Under the pieces are notes generated by a model. The model did no database searches and was not told the DNA's origin. It saw only the letters and a program-made list of their open reading frames with translations. Below are positions 12,105 to 23,615 of a stretch of 64,000 nt of DNA, piece by piece. Source of the stretch: Oehlia diaphana (taxonomy: Eukaryota > Glomeromycota > Glomeromycetes > Glomerales > Glomeraceae). The stretch spans positions 68,356 to 132,355 of the forward strand of contig QZLH01000150.1 in NCBI GenBank assembly GCA_003833135.1, in the 5' to 3' direction. The first letter of the stretch is position 1. Every line of letters starts with the position of its first letter. The translations under genes were made by a program, and so were the position numbers.

Positions 12105-12880
12105 CCTAGTTAATATATTTACCGTTATTTTCATGAAAATCAATATTTATATCTTCAATTTTTCGTTTAATTCCAAGTGCGTTAGTTCTACTACTAGTAT
12201 AAAATTACGTTTTAAATAAAAAACTACCGTTTCCATCTAAATATTTTTAGAATAATTATAAAATGATTATGGTCAAATAATTCATCATAATTTTTTAATT
12301 TAGGCCGTTCAAAATTAATAATTAGTTTAACGTCCTTTCCGGCCAAAAATTTTGAGGGGGGGGGGGGGGGGGGATAATTTAAACAAACATGAAAATTAAA
12401 CATATTAAAAATTTCGGAAATTTTCGGTTAAATCAGAAATTCTCGGTACTATTAAATTTTAGTAAAGGAGGGGGTGTTTTAAGCATATTTAAACATATCA
12501 AACATATATGTTTAAATCACCCTTGAATTTTTCAAAAATAGAGGGGGGGGGGAGGACGTTAAACTAAAGATTAAATTGGAACGGCCTTAATTTAATTACA
12601 AATGTTGAAGAATATTTTAATTTTTTATATTCTAATGAAAATTCGTAAGAAGATTTATCTTCGTCAATCCAATTCGATAATATCAATAGTGGCTTTTTTT
12701 TTGTTCCTTTTTCATTCATTTGTACTTTCCATAATTATCTTCGATGTTGAAATGTTTAGTAATTTACGGCAATATTTAAAAGGCACTTCCACTAGTTGAT
12801 CATGTGCATCTTTAACTAAGTCGATGCGATTAGCCTTTCGATAAAGTACTTCTAAATTTTTAAACGGATTTCTCTGTAGT
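12105..12880 (-). pseudogene. Unrecognised coding relic split by an inverted-repeat element
   Basis: On the minus strand a frame around 12870-12720 reads like real protein (LEVLYRKANRIDLVKDAHDQ, then VEVPFKYCRKLLNISTSKI), and a second stretch near 12230-12110 reads RTNALGIKRKIEDINIDFHE. Between them lies the element at 12303-12586. I do not recognise the family. Stops and frame changes rule out a working gene. It could be chance, but the residue composition is unlike the surrounding AT noise. Confidence 0.3.
12303..12586. mobile_element. hAT-like MITE with 8-bp target duplication
   Basis: Terminal inverted repeats of about 40 bp, imperfect, begin GGCCGTTC (12303) and end GAACGGCC (12586); both arms contain AGTTTAACGTCC or its complement. 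The flanks are an exact 8-bp direct repeat TTAATTTA (12295-12302 and 12587-12594), the length expected of hAT transposition, though the low complexity of this word weakens it. Inside are an 18-G run (12356-12373) and a 10-G run (12543-12552). No transposase, so non-autonomous. Confidence 0.65.
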
Positions 12881-13829
12881 ATTGTAGTAAATTCTTAAAA
12901 ATTCCATGGAAAAATCTGAAAATACTTTAACAGAAAGTTCTAACTCTTAATAAAGGGAATTATCGTTATAAATGTTGTTGCGTCAATTGTCAGCTGACGG
13001 CTGACGTCATCAGATGACGGCTTGCCTGTCAAAACATTAAGGTGTTATAATATTGGAGGTATTGAGTAAAATATGACTACGTACGTGTGTTTTTTTTGTT
13101 CGTACGTACATTTACAGCTAATCAATTTTTTTATACTAGTACGTACGAAAGCCTTAAAATTTTCGTACTAATTTGAGTTTTTTACAATCGTACGACTTTG
13201 CATTTTTGTATTTTCGTGCAACTTCGAATATTGTTTTTAACAAAATATCTTATAATAAAATTAAATGTTAAAATATAGACTTAAAAAAATTCTTTGGAGC
13301 TAATAAATTTTCATTCCTTTAATATATTCAGCTTCATAATAATAAAACTGACCATTAAAATAATAAATAAATTTTATTGATTTATTTATAATTAATATTT
13401 CAATTCTTTATCATATTTTATTTGTTCAAATTCAGGATTTACTAGCTCAAATGATTAATCTTCAGCATCGGATATATTATAAATATCCATATTTCCAATT
13501 ATTTTTCTTCTTCAAAGAAGTAAAAAATTAAAAGAGATATTTACGATGACAAAACGTTAAAATCATTATATTAAATTAATCAGACACAATTATTATATTA
13601 CTCAAATATTGTGTGCAACATATTCATCTCAAAAATTTGATCACATGATGTTACAATATAAAATATTAGTACGAAAAAATCAAAAAATTTTTTTGAACGT
13701 CCGTACTAATTTGTATTACCGTACAGTACTAATTAATATTGGGCCGATAATGTAGGCCGGTGTCATCTGACGCAAATCGATGTCCTTGCAAAAATGTTTA
13801 TCACTCTATACTAATGATTAATAAAAAAT
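12881..13829. other. Gene-free stretch with short direct and inverted motifs
   Basis: Contains GTCAGCTGACGGCTGACGTCA with a further copy of TGACGGCT downstream (about 12990-13023) and scattered GTACGTAC words (13078-13150). No gene seen. Confidence 0.4.
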
Positions 13830-13985
13830 TCGTGATTTGGCGATTGGACTTTTAGAAGCAGAATTTAATCAAGCTGAAGTAAAAAGAATGTAATTGATAA
13901 CATCAAAGAAAATTAGATCCGAAATTGCTGAAAAGCATCATTCAGAAGCCATTTATACAAGTAAGCCATTAAGTACTTTATTCCT
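13830..13985 (+). pseudogene. Kinase C-terminal tail relic
   Basis: A plus-strand frame reads GLLEAEFNQAEVKRM, stop, then IRSEIAEKHHSEAIYTSKPL. The second part resembles the tail that follows the kinase domain in Rhizophagus kinases (a His/Ser-rich segment then xxAIYTSRxL). One in-frame stop and no kinase domain upstream make this a fragment. Recognition is from memory of the family. Confidence 0.4.
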
Positions 13986-14796
13986 AAATCTTATATAGTT
14001 TTAAAAACATATTAATTAAGAATTGGAGGTTGATATAGACTTTGAAAAGTGTTAAAAGATTAAAAATAATAAAATACATTGTTTAAATTTAATTCCAAAT
14101 TTTGGGATATTAAGCAAAATAATAAATAAATTAAGTTCTATAATTCAAAGTTCTTCATTTCTAAATGTTGAAATTCATGACGATAGTGGTAAATATTTAT
14201 CTGACTTTCGATGATATTTATTCTATCTTATTTTATATCTATGTTAATAATTATTAAAACTTATAGCAGGAAACATATTAAAATTGGGGAATTTAATCGA
14301 CTCAAAAGATCGTGATCGAAATTGGTTCCAATTATCCATAAAACTACAAGAGTTAAATACCATATTATGTTACAGATAGAGTACAGAATGTGATAAATAT
14401 TCAATAATTTTTTATCGGACGTTAGAAGAAAAATAATGTAAAGAAATTTGAGTTATAATAAATTTCGTATGTTAACTAGGAAAATGGTAGCCGTTAAAGC
14501 CTACCACGTTTATTTACTCGGAATCCTTTTTATTACAACATCAAACAAAAAAGTTGATTACGAAAAATAGCAAATTATCATTGTTACAAAAAAAAGGAAT
14601 ATGATCGAAAGAATTTTTAAAACATATCGTTAACAATGTGCTATCCTAAGAATGTTATTATGAAAAACTTTGCACAATGATTCAAAATCAAATAGCCTTA
14701 AAATACGTAATCACTATTTGTTGCTGACTTAGCCAAGTCATTTTAGAAACTTGTTGTCACCTGATCACCACGTTGAGGTGCAGCAACATTGATCAG
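13986..14796. other. Gene-free stretch, possible further relic
   Basis: A short plus-strand frame near 14275-14420 (NLIDSKDRDRNWFQLSIKLQ) looks coding-like but is broken and unidentified. Otherwise AT-rich. Confidence 0.3.
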
Positions 14797-15170
14797 GGGG
14801 GAAAGGGATAACGAAAGGGAAGGGGAAAACGAGAGGGATAGGGGAATACGAAAGGGAAAGGGAGAACGAAATCGAAAGGGGATTAGGGAAACGAAAGGGA
14901 AAGGGAAAGGAAAGGAAAGGGAAAGGGAAAACGAGAGGGAAAGGGGAGGGGAAACTGAGAGGGAAAGGGGAAACAAAGAGAAAGGGGAGAACGAAGGGAA
15001 AGGGAAAGGGAAAGGGGAAAACGAAAGGGAAAGGGAAACTGAGAGAGAAAGGGAAAACGAAAGGGAAAGGGAAGGGGGAAACTGAGAGGGAAAGGGAAAC
15101 GAAAGAGAAAGGGGAGAACGAAAGGGAATAATACCGAAAGGGAAAGGGAAGACGAAAGGGAAAGGGCAAG
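14797..15170 (+). repeat. Polypurine GGGAAA/GGGAAACGA microsatellite tract
   Basis: About 370 bp of nearly pure purine on the plus strand, built from AAAGGGAAAGGG units with ACGA, CTGAGA and ACAAAGA interruptions. It produces long but meaningless frames on both strands (Ser/Pro/Phe-rich on minus, Glu/Arg/Lys-rich on plus). Mirror-symmetric GA tracts of this type can form triplexes, and the GGG runs could form quadruplexes. Confidence 0.9.
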
Positions 15171-15553
15171 AAAATGTACAAACATAACACCACCCACACA
15201 CAAACCTACACACAACAACCCACATACCTAAAGGAAACGTAAAAAAAAAGGAGCCGAGAAGACCTAGACAGAGGAAAAACAGTAAAAACAGACCTAAAAA
15301 AAAAAAAATACTTAAAAAGAAATATATATTCATAACAAAACCCACATCAAGACTATGTGTTACAACTTACAATTATTAATTGCATATTTGCATGAGTAAT
15401 TTTTTTCGTGTAAGTAACTTTTATTATGACTGAGTAATTATATTTAGTTTATTATATTTACTTATATATTACACTAGGAAATGGGAAACCGTTCAAGGGT
15501 TTATTGCAAGGGTGCGTGAGTGGATAATATTACAATCGTCTAGTGCATAATTA

Positions 15554-15998
15554 TGGCACGCCAGGCTGGACAGATGTTTAACGTAAAAGCTAAATCATTT
15601 GACGTTAACACCATATCATTTGACTTTGGAGTACAAAGCATTTGGCGTTAAATATAAACCATTTGTCATTAATTCCAAAGCATTAGTCATTAATTCCCAA
15701 AGCATTTGCCATTAATTCCAAAGTATTTGCAAATCTATAAACAAATTTCCTATAAAGGAAATAGAATTTCACGAGACTTTTAAAAAGAAAATTATTACTT
15801 AAATTGCACCATTTGAATTTTAACCAAATATGGAAAATTATTTTCATATCGCCAAACTGTTTAACAGTATTGGCAAAGAATTTAACTATAAAGTCAAACA
15901 GTTTGTCAGTACAGCAAATCATTTGAATTTCGCAGTTAACCTTAAACGTCAAATGATTTAGCTTTTACGTTTAAACATCTGTCCAGTCCGGCGTGCCA
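15554..15998. mobile_element. MITE with ~58-bp terminal inverted repeats and TA target site
   Basis: The left end begins TGGCACGCCAGGCTGGACAG and continues with about 38 bp more that is almost exactly complementary to the right end, which finishes CTGTCCAGTCCGGCGTGCCA. Both ends are flanked by TA (15552-15553 and 15999-16000), as in Tc1/mariner-type insertion. The interior carries degenerate about 20-bp units (variants of CATTTGTCATTAATTCCAAAG). No transposase is encoded; a long minus-strand frame is a by-product of the repeats. Confidence 0.8.
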
Positions 15999-16035
15999 TA
16001 TTATCCAACATGATGTCTGGATATCAACCTTTTGT

Positions 16036-16245
16036 CAAAATTTTGAACTTTGAAAATCGCCTTTTAAGGAAATTTTCCTTTTATAGAATAGATCTACGTT
16101 ACACATAACGTCTGAAAAGGGAAATTTGGTAATACGAACTTCCTTATAGGGATATTTGTGTAATGTTACGTTAACATAAAAGGAGATTTTCCTTATAAGG
16201 AGAATCTCCTTATAAGGAGATTTTGAAAATTCAAAAATTGAAAAA
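16036..16245. repeat. Foldback element with CTCCTTATAAGGAG palindromes
   Basis: The ends are imperfect inverted repeats (CAAAATTTTGAACTTTGAAA and the complement of a similar word near 16225-16245). The interior has repeated CCTTATAAGG, including the perfect palindrome CTCCTTATAAGGAG at 16206-16219. It abuts the truncated end of the FAD-enzyme relic, so it probably inserted there. Confidence 0.55.
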
Positions 16246-16254
16246 TCAATTTTT

Positions 16255-17407
16255 TGAAATTTTGGCACTTTTCGTTCAAACGGTACACCGTATGGATCAA
16301 TATCTCGCATCATTCTTCGTTGTACAGGATTATAAGTTTTAAATGGAATCTTTATTGGATCATTTGGAATTGTTTTAGGTACCAAGTCCCATAATTCTAT
16401 TAATAAATCATTCAATTCACAATCTGGTCTTAATGTTCGAATTAATTGTTTAACATGTTCGATGACTGATGCAGGGTCATTATCATCAACTTTAACTTTA
16501 TCGGATTCAACATCAAACGTTATCCAATTCGGAAGGATAAGAATAGAATAATGTTACTCTATAATGAGGTTCACTTTTCTCATCATTTTGTTCTTGTTTG
16601 ATTGGTATTAAGCGTGTCATCATAAGCGTTGAATCTCTTTTTGTTCCAAGAGTATTACGGACCAAAAAGTTTCCATGAATTTTATTTGCCTTGTCCATAA
16701 GATGTTGAGATACGGAAACATCCGCACTAACATGGGTTATTCCATAATCAACGATTTGTAATTCGGGTAATTTTTGTTTTCGTACTAATAGAAAAAAAAA
16801 TATTTGTTATTTAAGAATAATTTAAATAATAGATATTATTTATACCTACTTACTTGGAGAATTAATTCCATCTGCGCCAACTAAAATATTACAAATTTCT
16901 TGTGAACCATCTTCAAAAAATACCCAAACTCCTTTACATATTTAATACATTTTTTATTCCATTGAACTGGTGCACCTTCTAATAAACATCTCTAAGTCTA
17001 TTACGATAAATGATAATTGATGATTGACCACGAGATATTTTTGCGATTTCATAAACATCTTTAAAAATGGTTTAGTTGGAGGGGTAAATAAAACATTTCC
17101 TATTTGATCAGTGATAGTTATTCCATGAGTTTCTACATCAGGAATTGGATTTGGTATTGCTTTGGAAGGTTTGAAGCGATCGAGGATGGAACACAGTGTA
17201 AACGTGACAGCATGAGTGTGTTAATTTTTAAAATTTTTAACATAATATTTAACTAGAAATTTAGAAATTTTTATACCTGTAGGACTAGTTTCACGTTCAA
17301 AGATTTTTACGTTGAATTCTTTTTTATCCTTGTTCTTTATCAAGGCATGATAGTCTTCCTAGACCTGCACCGACAATAATAATCGTTGAAATTTTTTCTT
17401 GTTGCAT
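16255..17407 (-). pseudogene. FAD-dependent monooxygenase, truncated and frameshifted
   Basis: Reading the minus strand from 17407: MQQEKISTIIIVGAGLGRLS holds the FAD/Rossmann GxGxxG motif. After a frame change comes KEFNVKIFERETSPT, then PNPIPDVETHGITITDQIG, QSSIIIYRNRLRDV, and EICNILVGADGINSP, the GD motif that contacts FAD and NAD(P)H, followed by a GTAAGT donor. Downstream are QHLMDKANKIHGNFLVRNTL, GITFDVESDKVKVDDND and VIEHVKQLIRTLRPD, ending near RRMMRDIDPYG. At least three frame changes break it and the C-terminus is replaced by the foldback at 16036-16245. Family: aromatic-ring hydroxylase-like (FAD_binding_3). Substrate unknown. Confidence 0.75.
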
Positions 17408-18309
17408 TTTTAATGAAATTATGATTTTTACAAAAAATTCAAAAAAGATAAATTGTTATGATGTTTAAAATACATTAGAGAAAATTTTCTTTTGATTATA
17501 TTATGTTGGAATCGACCAAAAAAAAAAAACCGTAATCAATTAATAATCGATTAACCAGCTATCATAATTGAATAATAATCGAATAACAATTGATTAATTA
17601 ATCAATAAGGTTAATCGATTAACATATAAATTTTGCGTTTAATTAGTTTGTTTATTTTATTTATCTATCACTTTTAACCCACGCGTCCAATATTTTATTT
17701 ATATAAATACTTAATTACAGAATTTATAGTGTTAAAAAAACGAATAAATAAACTAAAATATGGAAATCTTGAATAATACTTATAAAAAAAATAAATAAAA
17801 TTATTAGTTTACTATAAGAGGATGTTTCAATTATGTAATTAGAATATTACCTTATTAGCAGCAAGTGTGAACATACCAATATATATTTGAATTTTTTTTA
17901 ATAAAAAGAATTTCTTGAAAAACTTTGGACCAAGGCGTGTTTGTTTATTTGTCATATTATTTCTATCTGAAAATAAAGCATTCACTTCACTCATATTAAA
18001 ATATTTAAAATAAAATTTATTATTTTTCGAAGTCAATCCCATCTAAAAAATCTATTTTAAGATTTAAATAAATCGGTTAGTTAATTTTTCATCGTCGCCA
18101 GATTGTTTAATTAGTATAATCTAGAGGTTGGAACATTTAAATATTCTTTTGAATATGCAAATTGCTAAAACCCTTCATTTAATAATAAAAAATTTCGTAC
18201 ACCCAGGTACGGCGTCTACCGACCCCTAAAATTTACAAGATACCCGGGGTACTATGGTCCGTGATATACGGTTCATATTTTAGCAAATGCGTAGATTAAA
18301 AATAAATCA
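17408..18309. other. Gene-free AT-rich stretch
   Basis: Contains several short TTAATCGATTAA-like words (17535-17640). A 67-codon minus frame at 17839-18042 has no recognisable feature. Confidence 0.4.
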
Positions 18310-18480
18310 TTCTAGTATAAAGAAATCCAAGAAGACTATTGTGATTCTGATTTAGAGGATGATTGTGATGATAACAACAACAACAAAGAATATCAAGAAA
18401 GAGAACTAGCGTTAAAAGAACATGAACTTATCTTAAGGGAATGAGAAGCAAATGTTCGTGTAAAATACTGTAAGACAAAT
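18310..18480 (+). pseudogene. Short acidic, Asn-rich coding-like relic
   Basis: Plus-strand frame reads EDYCDSDLEDDCDDNNNNKE then RELALKEHELILRE, stop, EANVRVK: acidic low complexity followed by a heptad-like segment, typical of coding rather than intergenic DNA here. Family unknown; no start found. Confidence 0.25.
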
Positions 18481-21416
18481 AGACAATAAGAAAAATAATT
18501 TTCAACTACAAGTATCAGGCTATTATCTCATAAATATAACGATATATAATAAGTAAATGAAATAAAAATAAATTCAAAACTTCATATTATACTCATTTTA
18601 ACGTTACACATATAGTAACTGAGTATAATAAATTTTATCCGTAATTTTTGTAAAAAACTTCGTGAATACGATACATTTACGGAAATAACATGGAACAAAT
18701 GAATTTTTTATAGGGATTCGCACGTTTGATTCATTAACACGAAGTTGTGAATAATAAATATGTGTCACAGTGTCAGTTCCCCTTTTGAAGTTAAATGCAA
18801 TTTTAAAAATTTTCTAAAAAAGGATCTCAATATCGACGACGCAAAGAGAATATTGGCGTTGTTAGTTTCCTTTGTATATCAATAGAGGTTAGAATCGGTT
18901 ATTGTTTAAACTGAATATTGATTTAAACCGATTGGTTGGTTGAATCCATAATTTATTTTGTTGTAATCGTCTAATCGACCAATGATCAATTGGATTATTT
19001 TCATTTATTATATTATTTTGTATTGGATAATACTGCTGATGAGTATTATATTAAGAATATCAACATTAAAAACGATTTACAAATATCATAAATTTACCTT
19101 AATTAGTAATATAAATTATTAAAATCAATCTTCAACTGACAATCCGTTTATATTAATATTCGATTTTAAATGATAACCGGTTTATCGCTAAACTCTAATA
19201 AATGACTTTAAATGATATCTAAATGACATGAAAATTCATATCATTTAAAGAAAATGTCATTTAAATGACAAAATGATATATATATATGTCATTTTTAAGT
19301 GACAATGACAATAAAAATTGTCATTACAATTATTTATTTAATTTTGTACCACATTACATAATTTAATTTGTTGATCGAAACTCAAAAAAGCCTATTGACA
19401 ATATCCCGAAAATAGCTTGACAATCATACAATGTCTATTTAAATTTGGGAAATTTAGGAGATATGCGACACAAATTTATTATGATACCTTTCTTTTGCAC
19501 TTCATATTCTCAATTTTTAAAGCATATTTCGTATTTCAGTTGATAGTTTGTAAGAATTAAATATGGGCAAAGAAAAGCACAATTTTTGTGATTTTTTTTT
19601 TTATGTGATCCTAGAGCCAATAAAAAAGCAGTATGTTTTTCATCATTTAAAAAAATGAGAAAATTTTGCATCTGAATATCACGAGAATGAAAGGCAAGAA
19701 ATTTTATCACGTAAAGTACCTGAGAACAAAAAAAAAAAAAATAAATAAAGAAACACAAATAGTAGATAATGAAAAGAGTATAGAAACTACACTACATCAT
19801 CTACCTCTCTTGTTATTAAACATGCCCATTGTCTAAAAGATAAAGATAATCATAAATGACGCTATATGATTATTAAATAATTAATATATTAATTCGTGAT
19901 ACGGATGTCGATCAGTGAAAATTCGTAGATAATAAGAATCTGCCGTCGCCACAAAGACAAGTCACTTTTTAATTTTCATCGGAAGGAAAATTAATAATGC
20001 ATTAAAAAGCTGTGGTTTTTCTGCTATAAAATATTGCGTAGTATTTTCATTTTGTTGCATTGGATGCAGTGATACCTTACCCACAAAAATGCCAATTAAA
20101 TGAATTTCATTAATGATCTACAAAATTTTGCCCCATTTTTTGATAGTAATTTTCACTCCGGATCTCGAATTAATTAATTTTGACCAACATTACAGATCAC
20201 ATGATATAATTTCAAATGACATCATTCATTTGTATCATTAAATATCACTCCACATCACCGCTAATATTTATATAATTTCTGTGATTATTATTATTTTTTT
20301 TTTAGGGCGACTTAGATAATCGTCTTTGTGCACACATCAGGAAATTTTTTCCACCAAAAATCTACATGGTAATCAACATCGAATATTGTGGAAATCCGAA
20401 TAGTTCCAAATACCCTGTGACAAAACACGTGGTATTTTCGGCGTGGATCCACAAAAATTCGCGTAGGATATTTGGAATTTCATGAATCGATCTACCTAAA
20501 AATTTCATGATGCAGGGGATTGCTACAATTCCATAAAATCCTCGTGAAACATCGGGAAAAACTTGTTTATGGGTTCTTATCATGTTTATCATATTTATCA
20601 TGTATAAAAAACTAATAAAAATCGAAATAAATATTTCAAAAAAATAATAATAATAATAATTATTGACTCACATTATTTTCCCTAATAGGCGTTATCCCTT
20701 TCGGCAATTAGTAGCGACCCCTTGAAATTTTAAAGTTTTATGTGAGTCAGTGAGTGTAATTACGATTTTTTTATATTTTCCCGCTTTTTATATTCCATCT
20801 TTTTTCCGTAAAAGGCTCATATTTCCGTAATTAATAACTTTATATTACGGAATTTATCTAATTATTTACATTTTCTGTGAATGGATCCGTATGGAGTTTT
20901 TACAGATAACGGATAAAAGCTTTTACTATAAGGTTAGTATATTTCCTAGTCATTCACGAAAGTCCTCGCTCAATTAATCTCATTTGTAATTTTCGAAAAG
21001 TTAATAAGATGCGTGCTATTGTAACATTTTTCCAACGCTATCAGTAAAAAGTTTTTTAACGGGTTAACGGTTTTACTATCCATTTTTCGCAAAACTTTTT
21101 TTGCTGCGGAATAATACATTTTGGCGCGTTGCCGAATTTTCCCGTGATCAGCATAAAATAAAATTTGGGAAGTACAAGAAATGATTTTCGGGGGCAAGAT
21201 AGAATGACGTTCCATTCTTAGTACTATTTATTAAATTATAATTTTAAATTTCCTAAAATAGATAATGACAGGGGTGGATCCCAAATTAAGTGTCATTTAT
21301 AACTTTGCCCCTTAAAACAAAGATCGTGTTACGTTCCAACAATTAAATACAGTACATTTTTACTTTTCTTGTTCGGATCGTCCTCTTAAAAATTTTCTTA
21401 AAATAATATTATCAAA
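18481..21416. other. Repeat-rich gene-free stretch
   Basis: Includes ATGACATTTAAATGAC-type repeats at 19200-19320 and a dispersed repeat copy at 20810-20930. Minus frames at 19510-19758, 20362-20601 and 20970-21215 show no family I recognise. The last 200 bp form the upstream region of the kinase gene at 21417. Confidence 0.4.
20810..20930 (-). repeat. Dispersed repeat, copy 1 (inverted relative to copy 2)
   Basis: Read on the minus strand it starts CTTTTATCCGTTATCTGTAA and shares words such as GAAAATGTAAATAATT and AAGTTATTAATT with 25137-25255 on the plus strand. A weaker trace may lie at about 18636-18690. Confidence 0.6.
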
Positions 21417-23615
21417 ATGCAAGACACAAATAATGTAAATAGTTGGGCTAATTGGGTTGAAGAAGCTATTTCAAAAAATCGTATTAAATATTATGAATAT
21501 AATCATTTTTGTAATATCAAAGAAATTGGTACTGGAAGTTTCGGAAAAGTCTTACAGGCAAATTGGAAAAATCCTCAAAAACATTTAGCGTTAAAATCTT
21601 TAGCTAATGTCAACCAAACCATAATTAAGGAAATCGTTGATGAGGTAATTAATATAAATTAATATATTTTCACCTTTATATATATTATAATTTATAATAT
21701 AATAATTTAATTTTTTAAAACGTAATGGTTTAGCTTAAATTACATCGTGAAGCGGATTTCTATAAGAATGTTATTCGTTTTTATGGAATTACATCTTATA
21801 ATAAAGGTATAATGTAGTCTTATAATTGAAATATTTAAATTTAATTTAAACTTAATAAATTCTTAGTAACATTTTTTTGATAAGAAAATCAAAATGATAA
21901 TTCGAAGGTATACTTGTTGGTAATGGAATACACCGATTCGAAAGAAAATTATAATAGTCTCACTTGGAATCGTAAATTTGATTTAGCATCTCAATTATCA
22001 TGCTTAAATGAAAAAGAAACTATGCACCGTAATTTGGTAATTATTATCTGATTTTTATGAATATAATACATATCCACAGAAAATTATGATTATAATTTAC
22101 TTTATGTTACCTTATTTATTATATTTAATAATAGCATTCCAAAAATGGGTTAGTCCATCAAAACACAATCAAGTTGACCGATTTTGGTTTGGAAAGAAAG
22201 GTTGCATATGATGATCCAAAAAAATTCAATTTGAAAATATGTACTTTAAACGAAAAAAACGATATTTATAATACTGGCGTGCTTCTCTGGGAGATATCAA
22301 GTGATCGACCACCTTCTAAATGGAAATCAACTTCGAATTTAATTGCGCAGATACAAAAAGGTTTTGTAGAATCACCTATTCCTGATACACCTACCGTTTA
22401 TGTTGATCTTTTTACTAGTAAGTATGATTTCAATTTTTTTTTTTTAATTTCGATATAATTTTTTAATATGGCAAAATCACAACTTTTTTTTTTTTATTTT
22501 TAGAATGTTGGAACAAAGAACCAGATAATCGGCCTAGTATTTATCAAGTGGTTACTAAATTAAAAGATTTAAAAAATAAACAAATTAATAATAACTTTCG
22601 CGTAATGGTTGATGAGATAGTTAACCTTTCTAGTAAGATAGAAGATAATGTTGATGAAGAAGAGAAGCAGAATATTCTTAATTATTTAAATAACCATAAT
22701 GTGACTTCACAAGAAATTTATAATTGGTCATTAGATAATCAAAATCATTCAAATTCTATTGTTTTACTTGGAGATTTTAATTATTTAGGAATTGCGATTA
22801 GTGTCAATAAAAATAAAGCATTTGAATTATATCAAAATGCAACAAATTTAGGAAATATTATAGCTCATTATAATCTTGGTTGTTGTTATAAATATGGGAA
22901 TGGTGTTGATAAAGATCATAATAAAGCATTTAATATATTTAAAAAATCTGCTGAAAAAGTATATTCAAAAGGGATAAATTATTTAGGATATTGTTATAAA
23001 TATGGACTTGGAACTAATGTTAATAAAAAGAAAGCATTCGAATTATATCAAAAGGCAGCAAATTTAGGAAATACATTTGGATTAGTTAATTTAGCAAATT
23101 GTTATTTCAATGGAATTGGAACTAATGCTGATGATGAAATGGCATTTAAATTGCATCAAAAGGCAGCAAATTTAGGAAATACGTATGGAATGATAAATTT
23201 AGGATCATGTTATAAAACTGGAATTGGAATCAATGTTGACAAGAATAAAGCATTTGAATTATTTCAGAAGGCAGCAAATTTAGGTAATATAAATGGAATA
23301 ATTAATTTAGGAAATTGTTATCGACATGGAATTGGAATCAATGCTGATGAGGAAAAGGCGTTTGAATTATACCAAAAAGCGGCAGATTTAGGAAATACAT
23401 TTGGAATAATTAATTTAGGAGTTTGTTATCAAAATGGAATTGGTACTAGTATTGATACGCAAAAGGCGTTTGAATTATATCAAAAAGCAGCAAACTTAGA
23501 TGATGTAGATGGGATAAATTATTTAGGTTATTGTTATCGACATGGAGTTGGAACTGATGTTGACAAACAAAAGGCATTTGAGTTACATCAAAAGGCTGTA
23601 AATCTTGGAAATTGA
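21417..23615 (+). CDS. Kinase-Sel1 repeat fusion, probable pseudokinase, 615 aa
   Basis: Five exons: 21417-21644, 21734-21806, 21885-22036, 22135-22417, 22504-23615; total 1848 nt, all borders GT-AG. The kinase domain (about 30-260) keeps the glycine loop GTGSFGKV (38-45), the beta-3 lysine in HLALK (K60) and DFG (167-169). The catalytic loop, however, reads MHRNL: the HRD aspartate is Asn150. The alpha-E region and activation segment are also shorter than in the sister gene at 31192 (no GIIPYxDPKSF). Eight Sel1 units of about 36 residues follow (about 338-615; KAFELYQKAANLGN, NLGxCYxxGIGTN), forming an alpha-solenoid for protein binding. Likely a scaffold rather than an active enzyme. Confidence 0.85.

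Noticed and set aside
14743..15345. Long overlapping Ser/Pro/Phe-rich minus frames and Glu/Arg-rich plus frame
   Set aside because: Produced by the GGGAAA purine tract; no conserved start, domain or splice signal.
15683..15952. 89-codon minus frame
   Set aside because: Lies wholly within the TA-flanked MITE and is built from its internal repeats.
20362..20601. 79-codon minus frame with Trp/Cys-containing sequence
   Set aside because: No motif, no paralogue in the window, inside a repeat-rich stretch; not enough to call a gene.
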